Shown here: piece after piece, positions 1 through 6,944 of the stretch
Position numbering within the stretch: position 1 is the first letter of the stretch
How the letters are laid out: the number at the start of each line of letters is the position of its first letter
NCBI GenBank assembly: GCA_016790635.1
Contig: JAEUOR010000070.1
Location: forward strand, 1-64,000
Source of the DNA: Burkholderiales bacterium
GTDB lineage: Bacteria > Pseudomonadota > Gammaproteobacteria > Burkholderiales > JAEUOS01
Length of the DNA stretch: 64,000 bases
Reading direction: 5' to 3'
Program-made: the position numbers and the translations under genes
The notes under the pieces: model-generated
Told to the model about the DNA's origin: nothing
Database searches by the model: none
Seen by the model: only the letters and a program-made list of their open reading frames with translations

Positions 1-2
1 TG

Positions 3-83
3 ATACTGAACCTGGGAATTGTGGGGTTCATGGTCTTTTGTTTGTTTCGTTCGCGTCTGAGGAATCGGGCAAATGCGGTCTAA
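3..83 (+). CDS. 3' end of an upstream integron-cassette gene (partial)
   Basis: An open frame enters from the left edge and stops at TAA 81-83. Its 26 visible residues are hydrophobic at first (ILNLGIVGFMVFCLF) and then basic (RSRLRNR), like a final membrane helix with a cytoplasmic positive tail. The stop codon lies inside the R'' core (78-84) of the first attC site, which is where cassette genes typically end. The function cannot be told from this fragment. The call depends on the attC context; a chance open frame of this length is possible. Confidence 0.45.
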   Translation: MLNLGIVGFMVFCLFRSRLRNRANAV

Positions 84-143
84 CCGTGCAGTGCACAGGA
101 CGCGCGCAAGAGCCGCGCGCGCCGGTGACTGCAAACGTTAGGC
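78..143 (+). other. attC site 1 (integron cassette recombination site)
   Basis: The R'' core GTCTAAC (78-84) and the R' core GTTAGGC (137-143) are inverted partners 66 bases apart. Just inside them, GCAGTGCAC (L'') pairs with GTGACTGC (L') except for one unpaired G. That extrahelical base is the attC hallmark that tells the recombinase which strand to use. An inner CGCGCGC/GCGCGCG palindrome forms the tip. This is the junction between the upstream partial cassette and the 150-710 cassette. Confidence 0.85.
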
Positions 144-149
144 ACCACG

Positions 150-710
150 ATGCCGGCGTTCGAGTTGGTGGCAATGTCAAGAACCGACGGCTCATTTGCG
201 GCAGCGTGGTTCGATGACGAGGCGTGCGTTTGGGACGACGCACGCCTCAGCCAGCCGACGCCCGTTCTGGGGGAGTGGGAAGCGCCGCGCTTGCGGCTGC
301 GCCGCCCAGAGTTCGGGGCAACCGCGGTTCTCTTCAATCCAAACGCATACGCGGTGTCGCAAGGCGCACGCGATGAGTTGTCTCACTACGCAGAGTTAGA
401 GTTCTTGCCAGTGCGCATCGAGGGACGCGGTGTTTACTATCTCCTTCACGTCACCGCGGCCGTCGAACTACCAGAGGGAAGTTCGGCTCGGGTTGCGGAG
501 CCGCCGAGTGGGAACATCGTTCAAATCCACAGCTTCCCTGCTGCGTATGAACCATCAACCGCCTTCTTTCGCGTGCTGCAACCGCAAGGTTCGGCGGCGC
601 GGCGTGTCGGCGCAACTGTCAGGCAGGTATACGTCAGCAGCATTGGGGCAAAGGCCGTCGCATCCGTGGCAGGCAACTACTTGGTGGCACGTGAGCTGCG
701 TGGTGCCTAA
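150..710 (+). CDS. integron cassette protein, possible Imm11-like immunity protein
   Basis: This encodes 186 residues with no signal peptide or membrane segment. It starts 6 bases after the R' core of attC1 and its TAA stop (708-710) lies inside the R'' core of attC2, so one gene fills one cassette. The middle stretch LPVRIEGRGVYYLLHVTAAV and the C-terminal stretch RQVYVSSIGAKAVASVAG resemble the pattern of Imm11/DUF1629 immunity proteins, which neutralise secreted polymorphic toxins. That match is from memory of the family and is tentative; otherwise it is an unrecognised cassette protein. There is no clear promoter or strong ribosome site, as is usual for cassettes read from an upstream Pc promoter. 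Confidence 0.75.
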   Translation: MPAFELVAMSRTDGSFAAAWFDDEACVWDDARLSQPTPVLGEWEAPRLRLRRPEFGATAVLFNPNAYAVSQGARDELSHYAELEFLPVRIEGRGVYYLLHVTAAVELPEGSSARVAEPPSGNIVQIHSFPAAYEPSTAFFRVLQPQGSAARRVGATVRQVYVSSIGAKAVASVAGNYLVARELRGA

Positions 711-782
711 CCCCTCCATCGAGCGGACGGTTTCCGGCATGCTTCGCATGCCTCCAACCGCCGCTCATGTCGAACGTTAGGC
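705..782 (+). other. attC site 2 (integron cassette recombination site)
   Basis: The R'' core GCCTAAC (705-711) and R' core GTTAGGC (776-782) are exact inverted partners 78 bases apart. L'' CATCGAGCGG pairs with L' CCGCTCATG apart from a single extrahelical C. The tip is a near-perfect hairpin, GGCATGC-TTC-GCATGCC. This site separates the 150-710 and 839-1789 cassettes and shares the core CCTAACCCCTC with attC3, which suggests both belong to one array lineage. Confidence 0.9.
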
Positions 783-838
783 GTCACAAACCAATCGGCG
801 CACAACGGCCGCGAAACCTCTTCTCTCGCTCCACATTC

Positions 839-1789
839 ATGCCGAACCAGCCATCGACACCACCTAAGGACATCACCGATGAACTGTTCGGGAAGGCGGC
901 CTTTGACGTCGAGCACGCAATCGGGATGTACGCGACTAGCTACTGCACGATTCCAGCAGAGAGGATCTATGACAAGGAGCGACTTTCCCCGCTCAAGCCA
1001 GTTCTGGAAAAGTGCCACATCTATCTGATCGGATATACACCGCGGGTTGACCTCATCAAGGCAGAGCAGAAGCAGCAGGTTCTGCAGCTAAATTTCGAGA
1101 TTCTTGGAAAGCCGTATGCCATCTCGTACGACCTGCCGGACGGCATGACATTGGAACGCGACGGCGAAGACTACCTTCTACAGAACAACCAAGGCGAAAA
1201 GTTCTGGCCGGACGTTCTTCAAATGCAGTCCCGTCTCTCAACAGAGTCAAAGGCGATTGGATTTGAGGTCAAGTACATAGGACAAGCCTACGGAGATGCG
1301 GGCTCAAGAAATGCGCTGGACCGACTCCTAAAGCACGAAACGTTGCAGAAGATCGCCTTGAAGGGTGCACCTGAAGGTCATCGAATAACGCTTCTGCTTC
1401 TGGAGATTCAGCCGAGCACCCAAGTGATTACAGTGATGAATCCATACGCACAGGACACAGATGCTGGGCCGGCACGCATCAAGCAAGGCCTTGATAAGCT
1501 ATACAACACCTCGGAGGCTGAGCGAGTCTCCTTGTACGAGGCGGCGCTTATCCGGTACTTCTATCCTGACTTCAACAAAGAGTTCAAGGACAGTTTTCCG
1601 TCCACAAACCTGAAGATCCTTCAGGACTGCTACGAGAAAGACTTTGCCGCTGTGATTGCCGAGATATGTATCGACGAGTTGCCATTTCGCCTCTGGTCGT
1701 CAGCCGTCCCACCCAAGCTTTATCACATCGCAAAGCATGACCTGCATCGCAAAGACGATCGACGAATCTTCTTCAGCTTGGAAGCATGA
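839..1789 (+). CDS. integron cassette protein with GIY-YIG-like nuclease motifs
   Basis: The likely start is ATG 839; an in-frame ATG at 767 falls inside attC2 and is unlikely to be used. The 316-residue product is acidic and soluble with no signal peptide. Residues 145-150 read KYIGQA, followed by a basic helix with RLLKHETLQKI. Further on (234-246) comes EAALIRYFYPDFN. A YIG motif, then an Arg/His helix, then a Glu-containing helix ending in P-x-x-N is the order found in GIY-YIG endonucleases. Its N-terminal 140 residues are not recognised. It lies alone between attC2 and attC3. A role in DNA cleavage, for instance in defence, is inference only. Confidence 0.75.
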   Translation: MPNQPSTPPKDITDELFGKAAFDVEHAIGMYATSYCTIPAERIYDKERLSPLKPVLEKCHIYLIGYTPRVDLIKAEQKQQVLQLNFEILGKPYAISYDLPDGMTLERDGEDYLLQNNQGEKFWPDVLQMQSRLSTESKAIGFEVKYIGQAYGDAGSRNALDRLLKHETLQKIALKGAPEGHRITLLLLEIQPSTQVITVMNPYAQDTDAGPARIKQGLDKLYNTSEAERVSLYEAALIRYFYPDFNKEFKDSFPSTNLKILQDCYEKDFAAVIAEICIDELPFRLWSSAVPPKLYHIAKHDLHRKDDRRIFFSLEA

Positions 1790-1848
1790 TGACAACGGGA
1801 GCGAACAGGTGAGGACCCAAGCAGTCACCAGCCGAACCGAACGGTGAC

Positions 1849-1930
1849 GCCTAACCCCTCGCTCAAGCTGACCCGCTACGGCAGGCTTTGTAAGCCCGCC
1901 TCCGCGGGCAGCTTAGCTCGAACGTTGAGA
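1849..1930 (+). other. attC site 3, possibly the end of the cassette array
   Basis: The R'' core GCCTAAC (1849-1855) is followed 82 bases on by GTTGAGA (1924-1930), a slightly degenerate R' core. L'' GCTCAAGCTG pairs with CAGCTTAGC apart from one extrahelical C. The tip region holds GGCAGGC/GCCCGCC palindromes. No further attC site was seen to the right, so this is probably the last cassette end. The 253 bases between it and the next gene show nothing I can name. Confidence 0.8.
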
Positions 1931-2183
1931 CTGCGCCAGACCCCCCGGTAACGCGAGTCAAATGGCCGATCGAAGAATCCATGTCGCAACGCTCAGCGCC
2001 GGAAGGTGAGGGCGGAAAGGCCGCGAGAAACGCTCGCCCCGCCTTCGATGCCATCAGCGGGCAGGCAAAATCAAACGCGCAGGACCAGGCGGTGAAACGT
2101 CATCCGATTGAGTTGCCCATCCCGGATGTGTCTGGATTCCGGGTTGTTGCACAGTCTCGTTAGTCGTCCAAGGAGTACGTCCC

Positions 2184-2810
2184 ATGTCCATTGAACTGTG
2201 GCTTGCTTTCGTCGCCGCGTCTGCAGTCCTACTCATCATTCCCGGCCCGACCATCCTTACCGTCATCAGTTACTCCATGGCGCATGGCCGGCGCGCGAAC
2301 GTCCCGCTGGTCGCGGCCGTGGCGCTGGGTGATTCAACCGCCTTGGTGGTGTCAGTGGTCGGTTTGGGCGCGCTCCTTGCAACTTCCGCTTTCTGGTTCA
2401 CTGTCGTCAAGTGGGCAGGTGGTCTCTACCTGCTCTACCTTGGCGCAAAACTCCTGCGCGCAGGCATCTCGCCTGCTGAGTTGTCGGCACCAGCCGCACC
2501 AGGTTCACGCTGGAAGTTGTTCACAAGCACCTATCTGGTCACAGCGCTCAATCCCAAAGGCATCGTGTTTTTTGTGGCTTTTCTGCCGCAGTTCATAAAC
2601 GCGAGCACAGGTGTCACCGAGCAGCTTTGGGTTCTTGCCGTCACGTTTGTCGCGATGGCCACGCTCAACGCTGCGCTATACGCAGCATTCGCTGGATCGG
2701 CACGCAGGCTGCTGGCATCGCCTCGCGCACAGCGGCGCTTCAACATCACAGGGGGATCGTTGCTTTCGGCGGCAGGCGTGTGGGCACTCTTGGCTACGCG
2801 TCCCACATGA
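2184..2810 (+). CDS. LysE/RhtB family amino-acid exporter
   Basis: This 208-residue integral membrane protein has about six hydrophobic segments. Its N-terminus carries the family signature IPGPTILTVISYSMAHGRRA (around residues 24-43), followed by small-residue-rich helices and the LNPKGIVFFVAFLPQF stretch near residue 120. LysE/RhtB proteins export amino acids such as lysine, threonine or homoserine lactone; the substrate cannot be told from sequence. The start ATG 2184 follows AAGGAG at 2169-2174. The gene stands alone just past the integron cassettes with no attC site after it, so it is probably not itself a cassette. Confidence 0.9.
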   Translation: MSIELWLAFVAASAVLLIIPGPTILTVISYSMAHGRRANVPLVAAVALGDSTALVVSVVGLGALLATSAFWFTVVKWAGGLYLLYLGAKLLRAGISPAELSAPAAPGSRWKLFTSTYLVTALNPKGIVFFVAFLPQFINASTGVTEQLWVLAVTFVAMATLNAALYAAFAGSARRLLASPRAQRRFNITGGSLLSAAGVWALLATRPT

Positions 2811-2839
2811 AAGCGGCTAACTCAGCCATCCAGCCAACA

Positions 2840-2968
2840 CCTATTCCACAAGCAACGATCTCGGCTGCCGAGAACGGCTGGGTCTCCTTGGGTGCGGAAC
2901 GTGCCAAGGCGTTTGCCCGCGCACTCCATTGCCATCCCGCGGTTCTCGACTTCCCCGGCCGGGAAATG
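2840..2968 (+). pseudogene. remnant of an XRE-type HTH regulator (C-terminal half only)
   Basis: Read in the frame starting at 2840, this stretch gives PQATISAAENGWVSLGAERA followed by KAFARALHCHPAVLDFPG. That closely follows the recognition helix and end of many XRE-family repressors (SQATIS-x-x-E-x-G ... RA-x-A-LA-x-ALHVHPAVLAFP). The N-terminal half of the domain and any start codon are missing; the sequence to the left belongs to the exporter gene. The frame runs on into the antitoxin gene without a stop. I read it as debris of an earlier regulator, perhaps of a toxin-antitoxin unit. A database search would settle this. Confidence 0.5.
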
Positions 2969-2991
2969 CCCTTGATCGCGCCGGGGCGTGC

Positions 2992-3023
2992 TACGATGTA
3001 CACATCACCTTACATCTGGATGT
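2992..3023 (+). promoter_or_regulatory. probable operator and -10 region of the toxin-antitoxin operon
   Basis: Two short inverted repeats built from the same half-sites lie directly upstream of the antitoxin: GATGT-AC-ACATC at 2995-3006 and ACATC-TG-GATGT at 3012-3023. A possible -10 box, TACGAT (2992-2997), overlaps the first one. RHH antitoxins commonly repress their own operon by binding such paired palindromes, so these are good candidate operator sites. The -35 box is unclear. Confidence 0.5.
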
Positions 3024-3028
3024 TGCCC

Positions 3029-3271
3029 ATGTCCACGACCATGACTATCCGGATCGAGGACGAGGTCAAGGAGCGGCTCGATCGCCTGGCCGAGTCGACC
3101 AACCGCAGCAGGTCCTACCTCGCGGCCGAAGCGATCCGCGCATTCGTCGAGACCAACGAGTGGCAAGTCGCGGAGATCCGGCAGGCGATCACGGAAGCCG
3201 ACGCCGGCGACTTCGCCAGCGACAAGGACGTTGCCGCGCTGGCCCGGAAATGGAAGGTGAATGCGCCTTAG
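3029..3271 (+). CDS. ribbon-helix-helix antitoxin (ParD/RelB-like)
   Basis: This is an 80-residue protein. Residues 5-10 (MTIRIE) form the DNA-binding beta strand, followed by a helix-turn-helix with the conserved NRSRSYLAAEAIR pattern (25-37), the hallmark of CopG/RelB-type antitoxins. The C-terminal half (WQVAEIRQAITEADAG) is the usual toxin-wrapping region. It overlaps the toxin start by 11 bases, giving translational coupling. An alternative in-frame ATG at 3020 adds three residues and lies inside the second palindrome. It should neutralise the downstream toxin and repress the operon together with it. Confidence 0.9.
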   Translation: MSTTMTIRIEDEVKERLDRLAESTNRSRSYLAAEAIRAFVETNEWQVAEIRQAITEADAGDFASDKDVAALARKWKVNAP

Positions 3272-3545
3272 GTGGTTGCGCACGGCTTTGCGCAACCTGG
3301 ATGACGAAGCGAACTACATCGCAGCCGACAGCCCGCCCGCGGCGCAGCTTGTCGTTCAGCGCGTCCTCGACGCGGTTGCGATGCTTCCGGCGCAGCCTGG
3401 GTTAGGGCGGCCGGGCCGAATCCCTGGAACGCGTGAGCTTGTCGTGCTGAAGACCCGCTATATCTTGCCCTACCGCGTACGTGGCCAGACCATCGAGGTC
3501 CTGCGGGTGTTCCATACCTCTCGACGGCTTCCCGAGCGTTGGTGA
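3261..3545 (+). CDS. RelE/ParE family toxin
   Basis: The 94-residue product has the small alpha/beta fold signature of the RelE/ParE superfamily. It has an N-terminal helix with A-LRNLDDEANYIA, then QPGLGRPGRIPGTREL, and strands TRYILPYRVRGQTIEVLRVFH, ending in a catalytic-type C-terminus (HTSRRLPERW). RelE members cut mRNA on the ribosome and ParE members poison gyrase; the sequence alone does not decide between them, although the R-PGR-x-PGTREL form is common in the ParE-like group. ATG 3261 is preceded by GGAAGG at 3252-3257 within the antitoxin gene. Confidence 0.9.
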   Translation: MRLRWLRTALRNLDDEANYIAADSPPAAQLVVQRVLDAVAMLPAQPGLGRPGRIPGTRELVVLKTRYILPYRVRGQTIEVLRVFHTSRRLPERW

Positions 3546-3561
3546 TGAAGAAGAGGCGGGC

Positions 3562-4443
3562 ATGTTGAAGCGCAGTGAAGCCGGCGTTCTCGATGTCGCC
3601 TACACGGAGTCCGGGCCGGGCGACGGCATGCCGGTCATCCTGTTGCACGGCTTCCCTTACGACATCCACGCCTACGACGAGGTGGCGCCGCTGCTGGCTG
3701 CGGCGGGCTGTCGGGTGATCGTGCCCTACCTGCGCGGTTATGGGCCAACACGATTCCTGCACGCGGACACACCGCGTTCGGGCCAGCAGGCAGTGCTGGC
3801 GCACGATCTGCGTTCGCTCATGGATGCGCTCGCAATCCCGCGTGCCATTCTGGCCGGTTACGACTGGGGCGGCCGCGCCGCGTGCATCGCCGCGGCGCTG
3901 TGGCCGGAGCGCGTGCATGGACTCGTCACCGGCAACGGCTACAACATCCAGGACATCGCCGGCTCCGCCAGGCCGCAGGCGCCAGAGAACGAGCACCGCT
4001 ATTGGTACCAGTACTACTTTCACGGCGAACGCGGCCGGGCCGGGCTGGCACAGAACCGCCGCGAGTTGTGCAGGCTCTTGTGGCAGTTGTGGTCGCCGAA
4101 CTGGCGTTTCGACGAAGCGACGTACCTGAAGACGGCAGCGTCCTTCGACAACCCGGACTTCGTCGAGGTCGTCATCCACTCCTACCGGCATCGGTTCGCG
4201 CTGGTTCCCGGCGATCCGGCGGTCGAGGACACCGAGCGCCAGCTGGCGGCGCTACCGTCTATCCGGGTGCCGAGCGTCTCGATGGACGGTAGTGGCGACG
4301 GTGTCATGGCGCCCGGCGGATCCGCGCACCACGGGCGCTTTTTCACCGGCAAGTACGAGCATCGGGTCGTGCCCCTGGTAGGCCACAACCTCCCCCAGGA
4401 GGCGCCGCGGGAGTTCGCCGCGGCGATCCTGTCGCTGGTGTGA
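3562..4443 (+). CDS. alpha/beta hydrolase with Asp nucleophile (epoxide hydrolase/dehalogenase-like)
   Basis: The 293-residue protein has HGFP (29-32, oxyanion site), the nucleophile elbow AGYDWGG with Asp101, and a C-terminal GHNLPQEAP that supplies the catalytic His. An aspartate rather than serine nucleophile is typical of epoxide hydrolases and haloalkane dehalogenases. The start ATG 3562 is preceded by AAGAGG; an upstream in-frame ATG at 3481 lies inside the toxin gene and has no such site. It follows the toxin gene by only 16 bases, so the two may share a transcript. The substrate is unknown. Confidence 0.85.
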   Translation: MLKRSEAGVLDVAYTESGPGDGMPVILLHGFPYDIHAYDEVAPLLAAAGCRVIVPYLRGYGPTRFLHADTPRSGQQAVLAHDLRSLMDALAIPRAILAGYDWGGRAACIAAALWPERVHGLVTGNGYNIQDIAGSARPQAPENEHRYWYQYYFHGERGRAGLAQNRRELCRLLWQLWSPNWRFDEATYLKTAASFDNPDFVEVVIHSYRHRFALVPGDPAVEDTERQLAALPSIRVPSVSMDGSGDGVMAPGGSAHHGRFFTGKYEHRVVPLVGHNLPQEAPREFAAAILSLV

Positions 4444-4495
4444 AGAGGTCCCCGCCGACAATGCGCTTGACCTTTCCATTGCGTCGATCGCGACT

Positions 4496-5776
4496 GTGAG
4501 CACTCCGCGCCACCGGATCGTGATCATCGGCGGCGGCTTCGCCGGCTTGTGGGCAACGCGCGCCCTGGCCGGCGATGATGTGGACATCACGCTCGTCGAT
4601 CGCGCCAACCACCACCTCTTCCAACCGCTCCTGTACCAGGTGGCCACGGCGGGGCTTTCGGCACCTGCGATCGCCGCGCCGCTGCGGCACATCCTGCGGC
4701 GGCAGCGCAACGTGCGCGTGCTGCTGGCGGAGGTGACCGGCATGGAACTGTCCTCCCGGCAGGTCAAGTTGCACACCGGTGACACGCTGGCGTTCGACCA
4801 GCTGCTCGTGGCCGGCGGCGCCACCCACGCCTACTTCGGCCACGACGAATGGGCGCCGCATGCGCCGGGCTTGAAGACGCTGGACGACGCGCTGGCGATC
4901 CGGCGACGGGTACTGATGGCCTTCGAGCGTGCGGAAGCAGCGCGCACCGAAGCCGAAGCCGCCGCCGAACTGCACTTCGCCGTGGTCGGAGGCGGGCCGA
5001 CCGGCGTGGAGTTGGCCGGCACCTTGGCCGAGATCGCGCGGCATACGCTCAAGCACGAGTTTCGCAGCATCGATCCGCGGCGCGCGCGTGTGCGCCTGAT
5101 CGAGGGGGGCGCCTCCCTGCTGTCGAGCTTTCCACCCCAATTGCAGGCGAAAACGCGCGCGCAGCTGGAGCGGCTTGGCGTGGAAGTCCTGACCGGAACG
5201 CCGGTATCGGCCATCAATGCAGAGGGATATCGCGCGGGCGCGGATTTCGTGCCCTGCAAGACGGTGTTGTGGGCTGCCGGCGTCGCAGCATCGCCGTTGG
5301 GACGTCTTGTCGCCGCGGGCCGCGAGGCCCAATTGCTTGACCGCGCCGGGCGCGTGAAGGTGGCGCCCGACCTGAGCCTGCCCGGTCACCCGGACGTGTT
5401 CGTGGCCGGCGACCTGGCAAGCCTGACACAGGCCAATGGGCGGCCAGTTCCCGGCGTGGCGCCGGCTGCCAAGCAGATGGGCGCGTGGGTCGCGCGCAAC
5501 ATGCGCGCGCGGCGCGCGGGCCGTCCCACCGCGCCTTTCGCCTACCGGGACTACGGCAACCTGGCCACCATCGGGCGCATGGCCGCCGTGGTCGACCTGC
5601 GCGGCCTGCGGCTCTCCGGCCTGCCTGCCTGGTGGTTCTGGCTGGCTGCGCACGTGTTCTTTTTGATCGGCTTTCGCAACCGGCTCATGGTCCTCATTGA
5701 GTGGGCCTGGGCGTACTGGACCTATGAGCGTGGCGCACGCATCGTCCTGGGTGCCGACAGGCCTGCCGATCGCTAG
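4496..5776 (+). CDS. ndh: type II NADH dehydrogenase (NAD(P)/FAD oxidoreductase)
   Basis: This is a 426-residue protein starting with GTG. Residues near the N-terminus give the FAD-binding IVIIGGGFAGLWA, then NHHLFQPLLYQVATAGLS, which is highly characteristic of type II NADH dehydrogenases. A second dinucleotide fold, VVGGGPTGVELAGTLAEIA, binds NADH, and VFVAGDLA contacts FAD near residue 300. The C-terminal stretch WFWLAAHVFFLIGFRNRLMV is the membrane-anchoring part. Such enzymes pass electrons from NADH to quinone without pumping protons. The gene begins 52 bases after the hydrolase and may be cotranscribed with it. Confidence 0.9.
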   Translation: MSTPRHRIVIIGGGFAGLWATRALAGDDVDITLVDRANHHLFQPLLYQVATAGLSAPAIAAPLRHILRRQRNVRVLLAEVTGMELSSRQVKLHTGDTLAFDQLLVAGGATHAYFGHDEWAPHAPGLKTLDDALAIRRRVLMAFERAEAARTEAEAAAELHFAVVGGGPTGVELAGTLAEIARHTLKHEFRSIDPRRARVRLIEGGASLLSSFPPQLQAKTRAQLERLGVEVLTGTPVSAINAEGYRAGADFVPCKTVLWAAGVAASPLGRLVAAGREAQLLDRAGRVKVAPDLSLPGHPDVFVAGDLASLTQANGRPVPGVAPAAKQMGAWVARNMRARRAGRPTAPFAYRDYGNLATIGRMAAVVDLRGLRLSGLPAWWFWLAAHVFFLIGFRNRLMVLIEWAWAYWTYERGARIVLGADRPADR

Positions 5777-5938
5777 GAGCCTGCGCGGCAGAGAATCGTA
5801 GGCGCAAACCCGCGCGCTTCTTCGAGCACCACGTGCAGAACGCGCTGACCAACCTGCCCCCCCTGCGAATTTCCCCCATCCAGGAGCGTCTCGAAACCTA
5901 TCCGGCAACTCGCGTAGCCGACTTCGATACAACCCGAC

Positions 5939-6895
5939 CTACCGGACGACGCCCACCTCGCGCATATAGCGCAGCACTCCCGGATGAATCAAGTCTGCAC
6001 GCGGTGCGGCGGCGGCGGTATTGGCGAGCGTGGTCTCGCTCGCCTGCGGCAGGCGCTTGGCGATCGCCGCCTCGCCTGTGTGCACCGCGCGCGCCAGGCG
6101 ATACGCGACGTCGTCGGGCAGCGAGGTACGCGCGAGCACGAAGCTCCATGAGCCGACCGACTGCAAGGCCTCGGGTTGATTCGGATAGGTGCCGGCCGCC
6201 AGGGTAAGCGGCTTCAGGAAGCTGTGCCTGGCGGTGATGCGTGCGATCTCCGCGGCGGAAGGGGCGATGAAGCGCGCGTTGCCGTCCTTCATCAGGTTGG
6301 TGAACCCGGGCCAGCCCGCGCCGCCGCCCCACAGCGCGGCTGCACGGCCGTCGCGCACCATGTCGGGCCCGTCTCCGGCACGCTCGAGCAGGATCGCGCG
6401 GAAGTCCTTGTTCTGATCCAGCCCGACGCCGTCGAGTACATAGCGCGCCAGGATCACCAGGCCCGATCCGGCGGCGCCGAAGGCGACCGGCAGTCCCTTC
6501 AGGTCAGCGATGCTGCGATGCGGGCTGTCCTTCCTGACGATGAAAAACCCCGGTGAGGAATACATGGCCGCGATGATGCGCATGTTGGCGGGCGGACGGC
6601 CGATGCCCGCAAACGCTTCGTAAGCCGCCTCGCCCTGCACCAGCCCGATGTCAACGCCGTCTTTCTCCAGGAGCGGGATGTTCTCGGCACTGCGCTTGGT
6701 ATTGCGCGCGGTGACCAGAAGCGTGGGATCGGCCTCGTTCACGGTCGCGGTGAAGGCGGCGCCATATACCGGGAAACCGCCGCCCGGCGTGGCGGTGGCG
6801 AGCGAGACCGGGGTCTTGTCCTGTGCGTGCGCGCCGGGCGGCAGGACGCACAGGGCCAGGAAGGAAGGTAGCAGGACGCGCAGACTGGTCTTCAT
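5939..6895 (-). CDS. TAXI-family TRAP transporter solute receptor
   Basis: The 318-residue protein has a signal peptide ending near AHAQD and then the TAXI pattern: LATATPGGGFPVYGAAF near the N-terminus, ENIPLLEKDGVDIGLVQGEA, and MYSSPGFFIVRKDS. It would be a periplasmic binding protein for a TRAP carrier, usually for C4 acids, glutamate or similar. No TRAP membrane subunit is present nearby. The start at 6895 has GGAGAG upstream; a further in-frame ATG at 6913 lacks one. It lies 49 bases downstream of the gamma-glutamyltransferase-like gene on the same strand, so the two probably form an operon. Confidence 0.9.
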   Translation of the reverse strand: MKTSLRVLLPSFLALCVLPPGAHAQDKTPVSLATATPGGGFPVYGAAFTATVNEADPTLLVTARNTKRSAENIPLLEKDGVDIGLVQGEAAYEAFAGIGRPPANMRIIAAMYSSPGFFIVRKDSPHRSIADLKGLPVAFGAAGSGLVILARYVLDGVGLDQNKDFRAILLERAGDGPDMVRDGRAAALWGGGAGWPGFTNLMKDGNARFIAPSAAEIARITARHSFLKPLTLAAGTYPNQPEALQSVGSWSFVLARTSLPDDVAYRLARAVHTGEAAIAKRLPQASETTLANTAAAAPRADLIHPGVLRYMREVGVVR

Positions 6896-6944
6896 GGTGG
6901 GCTCTCCAGGCACGCCCGCTTCCGGGCAACAGTGAGGGCGGGGC

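Noticed and set aside
1981..2163. A 60-codon plus-strand open frame between attC3 and the LysE-type gene
   Set aside because: No ribosome site, no recognisable motif and biased composition; it is likely a chance open frame.
2811..2835. A GGCTAAC word after the LysE-type gene that resembles an attC core
   Set aside because: No matching R' core or L pair was found within 150 bases, so the exporter gene is not called a cassette.
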